64,000 nt of DNA from Mycolicibacterium septicum DSM 44393 (GCF_000455325.1 NZ_HG322951.1:4102650-4166649); one strand, 5' to 3'; numbered from the stretch's first letter, positions 49,564 through 59,073 are shown. The notes: generated from the letters alone by a model not told the origin. Made by a program: numbers and translations.

Positions 49564-50849
49564 GGGGTCCCCCCGGGGAGCATCAGGCCGGGCAGCCCCA
49601 GTGCGGGATCGGTTTGGATAGGCGCAGGCTGGGATTCCGCAGGTGCCGGTGGCGGTGCCGGTGCCGCCGGCGGCAGGTGCGGATTGAGCCGGTCCTCGCT
49701 GTAGGTGATCTCGTTGGGCCGCGCTGATGCCCCGACGAACGGATTGATCCCGAGCGGCGGGAAGTTGTACTGGCGGTTCTTGATGATCGGCGCGAGGTAT
49801 TGCACGCACAACTTCGCCGATTGCTCCCAGTCCTTCCGGGATGCGGCTTGTACTGCGCTGCAGATGAACTGGACGGTGTTGGCGAAATTGACCGGTGCCA
49901 GGATCCCGGTCACCGCGCTCTGCGCCGGCTGGTAGATGTTCATGAAGTTCTGGAACACCGTCGGCGCGATGTGCAGGACCTGCTTGACGTCGGCGCGGCT
50001 GTCGTTGAGTGCGGTGGTGATCGCGTTGAGGCGGTCGAACGTGACGCCGAGGCCCTCGCGGTTCTCGGCGACGAACCCGCGCAGGTCGTTGACCGCTACG
50101 TCGAGGGCCTGGGTGGCGTTGGCCACCTCGTCGGGGCTGTTGCTCAACACGGTGCTGATGTCGGCCAGGTTGGTGTTGAACGACGCCAGCAGATCGCTGC
50201 TCGAGGTCAGCGCGGACACCAGCAGTTGCAGATTGCGGACGGTGCTGAAGATGTCGGTGCTGTGATCGCCCAGCGCCGAAACCGCTTGCGACAGTTTGAT
50301 CACCGTGTCCCGTGCGGTATCGCCCTGGCCGCGCAGATTGTCTGCCGCGCTGTTGACGAACTCGCCGACCGCGCTGGGCCCGCCGGGGGTGGTGGGCTGC
50401 AGGGAGTCGGTGAGCTTCTCCAACTGCTGGCGCAGATCGTCCCATTCGACGGGAACCGCGGTGCGTTCCCGTGGAATCGCCGCGCCGTCGGCCAGTTTCG
50501 GGCCGCTCTCATAGGCCGGAACGAGTTGGAGTGCGCGGGCGCTGACCAACGACGGCGACAGTATCGCCGCCTGGACATCGGCAGGCACCGGGTATTGCCT
50601 GTCGACCGTGAAGGTGACCTTGGCGGCGTCGGGTTGGGGTTCGATGCTCTCGACGGTTCCCACCGCCACGCCGAGGATGCGCACCTCGTCCCCGGTGTAG
50701 AGCCCGTTGGTGTTGTCGAAGTAGGCGGTGAAGGTGTTGTCCCTGACCCGATCCCACCACGGGGTGGCCACCACGGTGATCGCGACGACCAGGATGACGC
50801 TCAGCGCCGAGGCGATTGCGGTCCGCAGTACGCGTGTCGACATGGTCAC
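49560..50849 (-). CDS. mceD: Mce family protein MceD
   Basis: A 429-residue Mce subunit with an N-terminal membrane helix (IASALSVILVVAITVVATPW), an MCE domain starting FTAYFDNTNGLYTGDEVRIL, a long coiled helical part and a Pro/Ala-rich tail ending LPGLMLPGGTP. Start is GTG at 50849, overlapping mceC by GTGA; an in-frame ATG two codons later is possible. Confidence 0.9.
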   Translation of the reverse strand: MTMSTRVLRTAIASALSVILVVAITVVATPWWDRVRDNTFTAYFDNTNGLYTGDEVRILGVAVGTVESIEPQPDAAKVTFTVDRQYPVPADVQAAILSPSLVSARALQLVPAYESGPKLADGAAIPRERTAVPVEWDDLRQQLEKLTDSLQPTTPGGPSAVGEFVNSAADNLRGQGDTARDTVIKLSQAVSALGDHSTDIFSTVRNLQLLVSALTSSSDLLASFNTNLADISTVLSNSPDEVANATQALDVAVNDLRGFVAENREGLGVTFDRLNAITTALNDSRADVKQVLHIAPTVFQNFMNIYQPAQSAVTGILAPVNFANTVQFICSAVQAASRKDWEQSAKLCVQYLAPIIKNRQYNFPPLGINPFVGASARPNEITYSEDRLNPHLPPAAPAPPPAPAESQPAPIQTDPALGLPGLMLPGGTP

Positions 50850-52171
50850 CGCCCGCCTTCGGCCGGTACCGGCGGCCCGAAACTGGGCGGCGGGAGTTCC
50901 CCTGGTGCGGGGGCCGATGCGGGTGGTCCCGGCGGCGGTCCACCCGGCGGCGGAGCGGGCAGTGGTTCCCGGTACGGATAACGCGGATCTCCCGGCTTGC
51001 CGGTGATCGCGTCGGGCAGGTACAGGTTCGGTTCCCCACCCTGTCCGGTGCGCGGGTACGGCATCGGCAGCGGCGGGGTACCCGGCTGGCCGGTACCCGG
51101 GTCGACCAGTTGCGACGGCAGCAGCACATTGGGATCCAGGCCCAGATCGGAGAACGCGGAATCGACGAAGGGCTGGGCGATCTGCCCGGGCAGCAGGTTG
51201 ACCAGCGACGCCTTGAAGAACGGTCCCGCCCCGAGCACTTCACCGAACGACATCGCATAGCGGCGCAGCAGATACAGCGTGCGCTGCAGTTCGCCCTTGC
51301 GGTTGTCCAGGATCTCCAGCACGCCGTTGAGCTTGTCGACGGCGGGTTTGAGTTGCGTGCGGTTGTCGGCGACCAGACCCGAGATCTGGTGTGACACCGC
51401 GGTGAGGTTGTTCATCAGCGCGTCGACCGAGTCACGTTGGGACAGCAGTTCGGCCAGGAGTGCGTTGGTGGTCACCACCAGGTTGGCGATCTGGTCGCTG
51501 CGCTTGGCGAGCACACCGGTGACCTTGTTGGCGTTGGCCAACAGGTTGCGCAGCTGGGCGTCACGGGCGTTGAGCGTGTCCGAGAACCGGGCCACGCCTT
51601 GAAGCGCGAGTTTCAGATCCGGTGGGGTGTCGCGGAACGTGTCCGCCAATGTGGTGAGCGCCGAGGACAACTGCGTGGTGTCCAGTCCGCTGATCGTGGT
51701 GGTCAGATCCCCCAGCGCGGAGGGCAGGTCGTAGGGCGAGGTGGTCCGTTCGATCGGGATGGGTCCGGTCAGGGTGCCGTCGCCTCGGGAGGTCAGCTCG
51801 AGCACCTTGGTTCCGAGCACGGTCTCGGTCTTGATCGCCGCCTCCGTGCGCTCGCCCAGTTCGACGCCGTCGCGGACGGTGAAGTCCACCAGCACCCGGG
51901 CGCCCTGGAGCCGAACCTGCGCGACCCGACCCACGCTCAGGCCCGAAACCCGCACGTCGCTACCGGATTTGATGCCGCCGGCCTCTGAGAAGTAGGCAGA
52001 GTAGTCGGAGGTGCCCTTGATGAACGGAATCTTGTCGTAGGAGAAGGCCGCCAGCACCGCGGCAGCGAGCAGGAGGATGGCCACGGCACCGACGGCCGGC
52101 CGGCTACGCTCTGCCAGCGGCTTGATCGTGGGCCACTTGATGGTGAACCGCTTGAGTGTCAGTCGCGTCAT
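50846..52171 (-). CDS. mceC: Mce family protein MceC
   Basis: A 441-residue Mce subunit. The membrane anchor is around residues 25-45, the MCE domain starts YSAYFSEAGGIKSGSDVRVS, and helices with repeated LxxLxxN patterns follow. The last 60 residues are Pro-rich (PAPPPGGPPPGPP), as often in MceC. ATG at 52171 overlaps mceB by ATGA; upstream in-frame sequence belongs to mceB. Confidence 0.9.
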   Translation of the reverse strand: MTRLTLKRFTIKWPTIKPLAERSRPAVGAVAILLLAAAVLAAFSYDKIPFIKGTSDYSAYFSEAGGIKSGSDVRVSGLSVGRVAQVRLQGARVLVDFTVRDGVELGERTEAAIKTETVLGTKVLELTSRGDGTLTGPIPIERTTSPYDLPSALGDLTTTISGLDTTQLSSALTTLADTFRDTPPDLKLALQGVARFSDTLNARDAQLRNLLANANKVTGVLAKRSDQIANLVVTTNALLAELLSQRDSVDALMNNLTAVSHQISGLVADNRTQLKPAVDKLNGVLEILDNRKGELQRTLYLLRRYAMSFGEVLGAGPFFKASLVNLLPGQIAQPFVDSAFSDLGLDPNVLLPSQLVDPGTGQPGTPPLPMPYPRTGQGGEPNLYLPDAITGKPGDPRYPYREPLPAPPPGGPPPGPPASAPAPGELPPPSFGPPVPAEGGR

Positions 52172-53196
52172 TTCGGCGTGCACCGTCCCGAATCCTGGCC
52201 GGCGAGTTTGACATACACCGGCTGGCCGCCTTTTCCGTTGAGCTTGAGAATCGCGTCGCACAGGTAGAAGCCGAAATAGTCGCCGTAGAGCCCGTTCCTG
52301 GCGAGCACCTGGTAGGCGTCGGGCAGGGTCTTGACCAGGTCGTCCACGTAGTCCCGGTCGGCCATGATCTGCCCGGAGAACCGATCCGTCTGGGTCACGG
52401 CCTCTTTGATCGGTTCGCGCGCGGTGGTCAGCAGGTCGGCCACCGAGCCGGCGGCCGCGTTGATGTAGGCCGTCCCGGTGGCGATGTCGGATTTGCGTTC
52501 GGCCAGCCCGGCCACCAGCTCCGACAGCTTGTCGAGACCTTCGGCGAACTGTTCGTCGCGTTCGGCGAACGTGCCGAGCACGGTGTTGAGGTTGGTGATC
52601 ACCTGACCGATCAGCTGGTCGCGCCCGGCCAGCGTGGTGGTCAGCGCCGAGGTCTGGGCCAGTACCGACGAGATGGTGCCGCCCTGCCCCTGGAACACCT
52701 TCAGCAGTTCCCCGGACAGCGCGTTGACCTGATCCGGGTCCAGCGCACGGAACAACGGCCGGAATCCGCCGATCAGGGCGTCGACGTCCAGTGCGGGCGA
52801 TGTGCGCTCCAGCGGAATCGACTGTCCCGGCTGAAGTTTGCGAACAGATCCGGGTCCCTCGTCCAGGGACAGGTAGCGGTCGCCGATCAGGTTCTCGTAA
52901 CGCACCGCGGCGCGGGTTCCCTCGGTCAGCGTCAGGGTCTTGTCGATGGCGAAGTCGACGGTGACTGTCCCGTCCTTGTGCAGCGTGAGGTCTTTGACCT
53001 TGCCGACCTCGACGCCGGCGATGCGCACGAAATTGCCGCCCTTGAGCCCGGACACATTGGTGAACACCGCGCTGTAGGAGGCGCGTGAATCGAACCGGAA
53101 CTGTCCGAACACGGTCACCAGGATGAAGGTGAAGACCAGGCTCAGTGCGGTGAACAGCACCACCCGCGTCGCGACGCGGAAAGTCGCGCGCCTCAT
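52168..53196 (-). CDS. mceB: Mce family protein MceB
   Basis: A 342-residue Mce subunit: membrane anchor at about 10-32, MCE domain from YSAVFTNVSGLKGGNFVRIA, helical needle part, and a C-terminal globular end with two Cys (FYLCDAILKLN and DSGRCTPK) that may be disulfide-linked, a common MceB feature. ATG at 53196 overlaps mceA by ATGA. Confidence 0.9.
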   Translation of the reverse strand: MRRATFRVATRVVLFTALSLVFTFILVTVFGQFRFDSRASYSAVFTNVSGLKGGNFVRIAGVEVGKVKDLTLHKDGTVTVDFAIDKTLTLTEGTRAAVRYENLIGDRYLSLDEGPGSVRKLQPGQSIPLERTSPALDVDALIGGFRPLFRALDPDQVNALSGELLKVFQGQGGTISSVLAQTSALTTTLAGRDQLIGQVITNLNTVLGTFAERDEQFAEGLDKLSELVAGLAERKSDIATGTAYINAAAGSVADLLTTAREPIKEAVTQTDRFSGQIMADRDYVDDLVKTLPDAYQVLARNGLYGDYFGFYLCDAILKLNGKGGQPVYVKLAGQDSGRCTPK

Positions 53197-54572
53197 GGCT
53201 GTCCCTCCTGTGGTGCCGGTGACGGACCTGGCGGAGGGCCCGGTGGCGGTGGGTAGAGCGGCGCTCCGTCGGGCCCGTATTCGGGTGCGCCGTAGGCGGG
53301 TGCGCCCGGGTACGGCGGCAACGGACCGGGCGCGGGCGCGCCCGGATAGCGGATGCTCGGCGGTTCCGGCACCGCGCGGGTGACCGGGAAATAGTTGGCC
53401 CAGCCGGGAAATCCGATGCCCGGATTGGGCCGGACGTCGAGTCCCGTGCCGAACCCGGTGTCGGTCACCAGGTACTTAACCGGGAAGTTCTTGCTGACGT
53501 CCGGCAGCGAGCCGCAACTCGGCCCGCCACCGGGCCCGCCCGTGGCGTTGACCACCGGAAGGTTGTCCGGATACCGGTAGGGATCGTCGCCGGCCAGCAG
53601 GGCCGCGTCCATGATCACCGATTTTCCGTTACCGCCCAGTGCATCCCGGCCACCGTGTTCGAGGAACCAGACCGCCCCCTGGAACAGGCAGGTGTAGGTG
53701 GGCGAGTACTTCATGAACAGTGCGGTGGTCGGATCGAGCAGGTTCAGCGCACGCACGAGGTTGGGTTGGTTTGCGCCGAGAGTGTCGATGCCCGAGCGGG
53801 AGAAGCCGACCGCGGACAGCAGGAGTTCGTCGAGTGCCCCGGCGTGGGTGCTGATGGTGTTCGCCGTCGTCGAGAAGGAGTCCAGGACCGACAGGATGTC
53901 TTGCGCGGCAACGGAGTATGCCTGGGTCGTCTTTCCGAACAACTGCCAGTCCTGACGGATGGTGTCCATCCGGGGGTTAACCGCGAGCAGCACCTTGTTG
54001 GCGTCGGTGATGGCCTGGCCGATGACTTCCCCTTTGCCCCGCAGGGATTCGCCGACGGCGGCGAGGACCGCGTTGAGTTTCGCCGGGTCGATCGCGGTGA
54101 CAACGGACTGCAGGTTTTCGAACACGGTGTTGACCTCGACGGTGACGTTGCGCGAGTGCAGCACCGCGCCCGGTCGGAGCGGCTCGGGACTCGCACCGCC
54201 GTCCGGGACGATGAGGTCGACATATTTGGCACCGAAGGCGGTGCTGGATTTGATCTCCGCCTCGACGTTGCCGGGGAGGTACGCGAAATCGTCGGGATCG
54301 ATCTTGAGTCTGAGCCTCGCGCCGGCCTCCCCCGCGGTGGCTTCGGCTGCGATGGACGAGACTTCGCCGATCTGGACACCTCGAAGCTTGACCTTGGCGC
54401 CGTCCTCCATGACCAGGCCGGCCCGATCGGAGACCAGGGTGAGCGGGACGGTACGGCGCAGCGTGCCGGTGAACAGCAGTGCGGTCAGGGCGGTCACGGC
54501 CACGATCACGATGACCAGGACCGGAGCCCACCAGATCGGGTCGATCTTTTCTCGCCGGGGTGAATTGGTCAT
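53193..54572 (-). CDS. mceA: Mce family protein MceA
   Basis: A 459-residue Mce subunit. The membrane helix is WWAPVLVIVIVAVTALTALL at about 14-33; the MCE domain has LVSDRAGLVMEDGAKVKLRG; a helical region follows with the conserved ATALFMKYSPTYTCLFQGAV-like segment typical of MceA. The last 50 residues are almost only Pro, Gly, Ala and Tyr. It begins 5 bases after the yrbEB stop. Confidence 0.9.
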   Translation of the reverse strand: MTNSPRREKIDPIWWAPVLVIVIVAVTALTALLFTGTLRRTVPLTLVSDRAGLVMEDGAKVKLRGVQIGEVSSIAAEATAGEAGARLRLKIDPDDFAYLPGNVEAEIKSSTAFGAKYVDLIVPDGGASPEPLRPGAVLHSRNVTVEVNTVFENLQSVVTAIDPAKLNAVLAAVGESLRGKGEVIGQAITDANKVLLAVNPRMDTIRQDWQLFGKTTQAYSVAAQDILSVLDSFSTTANTISTHAGALDELLLSAVGFSRSGIDTLGANQPNLVRALNLLDPTTALFMKYSPTYTCLFQGAVWFLEHGGRDALGGNGKSVIMDAALLAGDDPYRYPDNLPVVNATGGPGGGPSCGSLPDVSKNFPVKYLVTDTGFGTGLDVRPNPGIGFPGWANYFPVTRAVPEPPSIRYPGAPAPGPLPPYPGAPAYGAPEYGPDGAPLYPPPPGPPPGPSPAPQEGQP

Positions 54573-54577
54573 CGCGG

Positions 54578-55420
54578 CTACCCCGACAGGTGGAAGTTTC
54601 CGGACTGCCCGTACACGGACAGTGTGATGGTCAACAGGATGAACACCCCGGCGGTGATCGAGGTGCGGACCGCGCGGCCGACAGCTTCACCGACGCCGGC
54701 GGGTCCACCGGTGGCGGTGTAGCCGTAATAGGTGTGGATCGCCATCACCGCAGCCGCCATCGCGAGCGCCTCGGTGAACGACCACACCAGGTCGGCCGGG
54801 TGCAGGAACGTGGTGAAGTAGTGGTCGTACACACCCCGCGACTGGCCGTAGATGATCGTGGTGCCGAACCTGGTGGCCAGAAACGACATCAACACCGCGA
54901 CCGTGTAGATGGGCACCACCGCCATCACCCCCGCGACGATGCGGGTGGACGCCAGGTAGGTGATCGCCCGGATGCCCATCACTTCCAGCGCGTCGATCTC
55001 CTCGTTGATCCGCATGGCGCCCAGTTGCGCGGTGGCACCGGCGCCGATGGTGGCGGCCAGTGCCACACCCGCGGTCGCGGGAGCGATGAACCGGACATTG
55101 AGAAAGGCGCCCAGAAACCCGGTGAGAGCTTCGATTCCGACGTTGGACAGCGTGTTGTAGCCCTGGACGGCGATCAGCGCACCGGTGGTCAGGGTCAGGA
55201 ACCCGACGATCACGACGGTACCGCCGATCACCGCGAGCGCCCCGGTGCCCATGCCCATCGTGGCGATCAGCCGAAGAACCTCGCCCGGATAGCGCCGCAA
55301 CGCATCCCCGGTGGACAACAGCGCCTGGCCGTAGAAGGCGGTCTGCTCCCCCACGCGGCGGGTGCCGTCCACGGCCCGGTTCAGGATTTCGGGCCCGCGG
55401 TCCTCGGAAGTGGTTGTCAC
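54578..55420 (-). CDS. yrbEB: MlaE/YrbE family ABC permease, YrbE-B
   Basis: A 280-residue inner-membrane permease of the Mce transporter with five to six membrane segments. The MlaE signature is present as GAQLGAMRINEEIDALEVMG (here GATAQLGAMRINEEIDALEV region), an EQ-loop analogue that contacts the Mkl ATPase encoded elsewhere. GTG at 55420 overlaps the yrbEA stop by GTGA. It pairs with YrbE-A to form the lipid-translocating core. Confidence 0.9.
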   Translation of the reverse strand: MTTTSEDRGPEILNRAVDGTRRVGEQTAFYGQALLSTGDALRRYPGEVLRLIATMGMGTGALAVIGGTVVIVGFLTLTTGALIAVQGYNTLSNVGIEALTGFLGAFLNVRFIAPATAGVALAATIGAGATAQLGAMRINEEIDALEVMGIRAITYLASTRIVAGVMAVVPIYTVAVLMSFLATRFGTTIIYGQSRGVYDHYFTTFLHPADLVWSFTEALAMAAAVMAIHTYYGYTATGGPAGVGEAVGRAVRTSITAGVFILLTITLSVYGQSGNFHLSG

Positions 55421-56179
55421 GGAGCCACCTTCACGCCGAAGGCGGTGGCAAGGATGTTGATGAAGAACAGCGCCATGAAGGCGAACACCACGGTCTCGTT
55501 GACCGCGTTGCCGACAGCCGTCGGGCCGCCGCCCACCGAAAGCCCCTTGTAGCAGGCGATCAGGCCGGCCGACAGCCCGAACAGCAGCGCCTTGACCAGG
55601 GACACCACAACCTGCGGCAGGCCGGTCAGCAGCGTCAGACCGGCGACGAAGGCTCCGGGCGTGACGTGCTGGACGTAGACCACGAACACGTAGCTGCCGG
55701 TGAGCCCGACCACCGCGACCACCGAATACAGCATCAGTGCAACGAAAAGTCGCGGCGATCACGCGCGGCACCACGAGCGCCTGGACCGGGTTGACCCCGA
55801 TCACCTTCATCGCGTCGATCTCCTCGCGGATGGTCCGCGCGCCCAGATCTGCGCACATCGCGGTGGCGGCAGCGCCGGACACCACGATCGCGGTCACCAC
55901 CGGACCGACCTGGGTCACCGATGCCAGGGCGGCACCGGCACCGGACAGGTCACCGGCGCCCACCTCGAGCAGAACGATGTTGAGGGTGAACACGATCAGC
56001 ACCGTGTACGGGATGGACAGCACGACGGTGGGCACGATCGACACCCGGGCCACGAACCAGATCTGATCGAGCAGCTCGCGCCAGGCGAACGGCGGGCGCG
56101 CCATCGCGGCGAAGGTCTCGCCGGCCAGGACGACGAAATCGCCGACCGCGAAAGCGGGTTTGGCCCAGGCGATCCCCAT
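55417..56179 (-). pseudogene. yrbEA: MlaE/YrbE family ABC permease, YrbE-A, with a one-base frameshift
   Basis: The first 145 residues (from MGIAWAKPAFAVGDFVVLAG through DLGARTIREEIDAMKVIGV to VVPRVIAAT) and the last 105 (LYSVVAVVGLTGSYVFVVYV to FGVKVAP) are both clear YrbE-A sequence but in different frames. Removing one base from the A4 run at 55745-55748 (T4 on the coding strand) joins them as ATFVALMLYSVV and gives the normal length of about 253. As sequenced, the permease would be truncated and the first mce gene lost. An assembly error is the simplest explanation because all downstream mce genes are intact. Confidence 0.82.
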
Positions 56180-56331
56180 CAGGACCGACTGCCGAGGAAG
56201 ACGGGCACGGGGTTACCCCGATCGCCGCGGGGCATCGACGCATGACGGCGACAGCGGCGTCGTTGCCGCGCTGTCCGAGCACTCCCGTGCGGATCCCACA
56301 TTCATTCCCATCGTCGCCGAGCCTGGGCGGG

Positions 56332-56389
56332 AGGTTAGGAGTGGGCCGATTAGCTGTCAACGCACGTCAACGGGAAACATGGCCGTCAA
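56332..56389 (-). promoter_or_regulatory. mce operon promoter with three TTGAC repeats
   Basis: On the minus strand TTGACA (56355-56360) and TAACCT (56332-56337) are separated by exactly 17 bases, a strong sigma-A promoter. Two more TTGACG copies lie upstream at 56365-56370 and 56384-56389, in the same direction. Transcription would start near 56325, leaving about 145 bases of leader before yrbEA; the leader contains CGGGG-TTA-CCCCG at 56208-56220. The rest of the 56180-56522 gap shows no gene. Confidence 0.6.
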
Positions 56390-56522
56390 TTACCGATACT
56401 CGCTGGCTGCAACGTTTGCGCGGGTTCGGCTCAGGCCGATCAAATCAGGACGATCCGAGTTGTTGCGGGCGGGCCTGGTCGCGCGGAGGATGCCCGCGCC
56501 CTGCCCCGGCCTGGAGCTGCGG

Positions 56523-56729
56523 TCAGACCCCGACGATCGGCCTGGCGAGCTCCGCTCGCGCACGCCGTTCCACCAGCAACGGCACGAACTCGCGGATGGG
56601 GCTGGACTGGAAGCGCTCCTGGGCGCGGCGGACGCAGCCCGTGATGTCCTCATCGGACGTGTCGGGATAGGCCACCCCGAGGCGGATCAGCAGTTCGGCG
56701 ATCATGATGTCTTCGCTGATCCTGACCAT
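56523..56729 (-). CDS. Small three-helix bundle dimerization domain protein
   Basis: A 68-residue all-helical protein, MVRISEDIMIAELLIRLGVA then DITGCVRRAQERFQSSPIRE and FVPLLVERRARAELA. This pattern (short acidic start, RF...PIREFVPLLVER) recurs in small mycobacterial proteins called three-helix bundle dimerization domain proteins. Partners are unknown. It lies upstream of the mce promoter on the same strand and is probably separately transcribed. Confidence 0.65.
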   Translation of the reverse strand: MVRISEDIMIAELLIRLGVAYPDTSDEDITGCVRRAQERFQSSPIREFVPLLVERRARAELARPIVGV

Positions 56730-56813
56730 GGCTTCAGAATCCGCTGGACCTTCCCGTTAGTCAAGATCTGGGGAAGTGAGCGGAACAGAGACACAGATGG
56801 CACGATCCGTAAC

Positions 56814-57065
56814 GTGAATCACTCCGCCGACACCGCGCAGGCTCAGTCCCTTCTGGGTGAGTTGTGGCGGCACGTGGAGGACGTGTCGACGCGCCTGGAG
56901 AAGGCGGAGCGGCGCAAGCGCCGAGCGTCGGCATGCGATCGCCGCGAGGTCGGCAAGTTGCGTGCCGATCTGTACGAGACGCATCACCTGATCGACGCCA
57001 TTCATCGCAGGTTCCCCGAAACCTGCCCGCACCGCGAAGCCGAGACCGCACCGGGCGGGCCCTGA
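56814..57065 (+). CDS. Small helical protein of unknown function
   Basis: An 83-residue protein starting at GTG 56814: NHSADTAQAQSLLGELWRHV, then a charged coiled-coil-like stretch LEKAERRKRRASACDRREVG, and YETHHLIDAIHRRFPETCPH. It has no signal peptide. Two late His-Cys residues (CPHRE) could bind metal. The frame is open far upstream but without similarity. Confidence is limited; the strong helical amphipathicity and mycobacterial codon use support it. Confidence 0.5.
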   Translation: MNHSADTAQAQSLLGELWRHVEDVSTRLEKAERRKRRASACDRREVGKLRADLYETHHLIDAIHRRFPETCPHREAETAPGGP

Positions 57066-57166
57066 GGGCCCGATTTCGGCCAATTCCGGGTGCCGTGGAG
57101 AAAGACATGAGGTTGCCAGACGCCGTTCCTGTCCCACCGGGCTTGCGACCGCAGTAAATTGCTGCG

Positions 57167-57814
57167 GTGGGGAAACGACGGTTGGCCGGCGGCAGGGGTC
57201 GGTTGCTGGCACTCGCGGTCTCGGTCACCGTTGCCGCGGGCATGGTCTATGTCCAGAACACCGAGTCGAAATGTTGCGCGGAGGTCCCTGCGGCGCCGCC
57301 GCCCGTAGAGCAACAGCAGCAGCAGCCGGCGCCGGCGGCTCATCAAGCCGAGTTGGTGGCGGCCAGCGCACCCGTGGTGGCCCGCGACTTCCAGTTCTCC
57401 CTACCGAAGGGCCCGGCACCCGAGGGCGGCCTACAGGTCAAGACCATCTGGGTGGCCCGCGCCATCGCGGTGATGTTCCCCGAGATCACCACCATCGGCG
57501 GGTATCGGCAGGATGCGCTGAAGTGGCATCCCAACGGTCTGGCGATCGACGTGATGATCCCGAATTATCACTCCAAGGAGGGCATCGAACTCGGTAACCA
57601 GATCGCTGGTTTCGCCCTGGCCAACGCCAAGCGCTGGGGTGTGCTGCACGTGATCTGGCGGCAGGGCCTCTATCCGGGCATCGGAGCGCCGCATTGGACC
57701 GCCGACTACGGGAACGAGACCCTCAACCACTTCGACCACGTCCACATCGCCACCGACGGCGGCGGCTACCCCACGGGCCACGAAACCTATTTCATCGGCT
57801 CCATGACGCGCTAG
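57167..57814 (+). CDS. Secreted protein with an ARB_07466-like (peptidase M15-related) domain
   Basis: A 215-residue exported protein. An N-terminal hydrophobic segment (about 12-30) is followed by a Pro/Gln linker with QQQQQ, then a domain with TTIGGYRQDALKWHPNGLAI, DVMIPNY, VIWRQGLYPG and a late FDHVHIATDGGG. The HxxGxAxD and HVH motifs resemble the zinc ligands of M15/VanY-type peptidoglycan peptidases, and this domain is often listed as ARB_07466-like. Cell-wall cleavage or binding is likely but unproven. Start is GTG at 57167. Confidence 0.78.
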   Translation: MGKRRLAGGRGRLLALAVSVTVAAGMVYVQNTESKCCAEVPAAPPPVEQQQQQPAPAAHQAELVAASAPVVARDFQFSLPKGPAPEGGLQVKTIWVARAIAVMFPEITTIGGYRQDALKWHPNGLAIDVMIPNYHSKEGIELGNQIAGFALANAKRWGVLHVIWRQGLYPGIGAPHWTADYGNETLNHFDHVHIATDGGGYPTGHETYFIGSMTR

Positions 57815-57826
57815 GCGTACTCGCGG

Positions 57827-59041
57827 TCAGGCCGCGCTGCTCACGTGCACCGCTGACTCGCCGATCTTGGCCGCGGTGTCGCCGATGATGGTTCGCAGCA
57901 GGGCTTGTTGCTCGCGTTGTCCGCGGGAGACCGCACGATCCATGCCGCTCGGCGATGCGATCGCCGCGGCGCTGCGCATCAGATTGACCGGCATCTTCAC
58001 CAGCGGATACCACGGCGGCATGTAGGCCGGCAGCCCCAGGACACGCATCGCGCTGGGCCCGAGGAACGCACTGGTGATCGACAGGTGCCGTGCCCACGCC
58101 AGGCGGCGACGCAGGCCCCCGATACCGCGGTAGTGCCACGACAGCGGGTCCTCGGCCATCGGAACCGACAGCTGCCGCGTCGTCTCATCGGGAACGGCCA
58201 GCGCGGTGGACGTGTGGTACAGCACGCGGATGCTCTCGCGGAAGGTCTTGGGCAGCCATTCGTCCTCCACGCCGATCAGCCAACCGACATAGCGGGTCAG
58301 GTGCGCGATGGCGTCGAGTTCGCCTGGCGCAGGGAGGATTCCCATCGCGAGCGAGGCCACCGGCGGTGCGACGAGCGCACCGACCAGAGTCGCGGCCATA
58401 TCGGTCTGGTTGACGGGTAGACCCCACTCGTCGGCACGCCAGTCCGGCATCGCCACCACGTGCCGACGCACGAACGCGTGGATCAACCGCACGTGCAGGG
58501 TGGACCGGTACCCGGCCCCAAGGGAGTCGAGGCCGCCGTCGGAGATGACGTCCATCGCCCACTGCATCGTCTCGGCGAAGCGCTTGTTCGATCCCTTCTC
58601 CAGGGCACCCGTGCGCAGCAGGGTCTTGTTGAACCCCGAGAACTGGTAACCGCCGAGCAGAGACACATCGCGCGCGATCGACATCCCGTCGGAACCGCCC
58701 CGGAGCAGTGCGCGCTGCCCTTTGCGCAGCTTGTCCCGGTCCACCCACGCCGGGACCGTCTCGACGCGGGTGAAGAACTCGCGCAACGGTTCCGGGGCGT
58801 CGGGCACGTTGTCGATGCCCTCGGCGAGCGCCTTCTCGAACATGGGACGCATCTGCGCCATCCCCGCCGACGACATCCAGTCGACCAGGCGGTCCATCGG
58901 CTCGTCCCCGACCGTCAATCGCTCGCCGAGCCGGCGCCACTGCCGCGCGTCGGGGTTGCGGACGCCCAGCATCATCGCGAACGTCCGAATGGCACCGGGA
59001 ACGGCAAGTGGCCGTTCGGGATGACGAGCCGGGATGTTCAA
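57827..59041 (-). CDS. Oxygenase MpaB family protein (DUF2236)
   Basis: A 404-residue heme-type oxygenase family protein. The MpaB/DUF2236 pattern is visible: WRRLGERLTVGDEPMDRLV, the RVETVPAWVD loop, ALLRGGSDGMSIARDVSLLG and the histidine-bearing LIHAFVRRHV and ATLVGALVAP regions. Members such as rubber oxygenase Lcp and the mycophenolic-acid oxygenase MpaB cleave unsaturated lipids or polymers. No Tat signal is visible, so it may be cytoplasmic. It diverges from a TetR gene across a 20-base perfect palindrome. Confidence 0.85.
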   Translation of the reverse strand: MNIPARHPERPLAVPGAIRTFAMMLGVRNPDARQWRRLGERLTVGDEPMDRLVDWMSSAGMAQMRPMFEKALAEGIDNVPDAPEPLREFFTRVETVPAWVDRDKLRKGQRALLRGGSDGMSIARDVSLLGGYQFSGFNKTLLRTGALEKGSNKRFAETMQWAMDVISDGGLDSLGAGYRSTLHVRLIHAFVRRHVVAMPDWRADEWGLPVNQTDMAATLVGALVAPPVASLAMGILPAPGELDAIAHLTRYVGWLIGVEDEWLPKTFRESIRVLYHTSTALAVPDETTRQLSVPMAEDPLSWHYRGIGGLRRRLAWARHLSITSAFLGPSAMRVLGLPAYMPPWYPLVKMPVNLMRSAAAIASPSGMDRAVSRGQREQQALLRTIIGDTAAKIGESAVHVSSAA

Positions 59042-59073
59042 CGTGACCTCCTGGACAGAGCCGACCGGGATGA

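Noticed and set aside
54578..56179. Single 533-residue YrbE-A/YrbE-B fusion
   Set aside because: The middle part is out-of-frame yrbEA sequence; the fusion arises from the frameshift, and yrbEB has its own GTG overlapping the yrbEA stop.
56208..56220. CGGGG-TTA-CCCCG hairpin as a riboswitch or attenuator in the mce leader
   Set aside because: A five-base stem alone is too small, and no further conserved structure is seen around it.
56160..56813. Upstream extension of the small helical protein at 56814
   Set aside because: The 217 upstream codons cross the mce promoter and the antisense of the three-helix protein and have no coding character.
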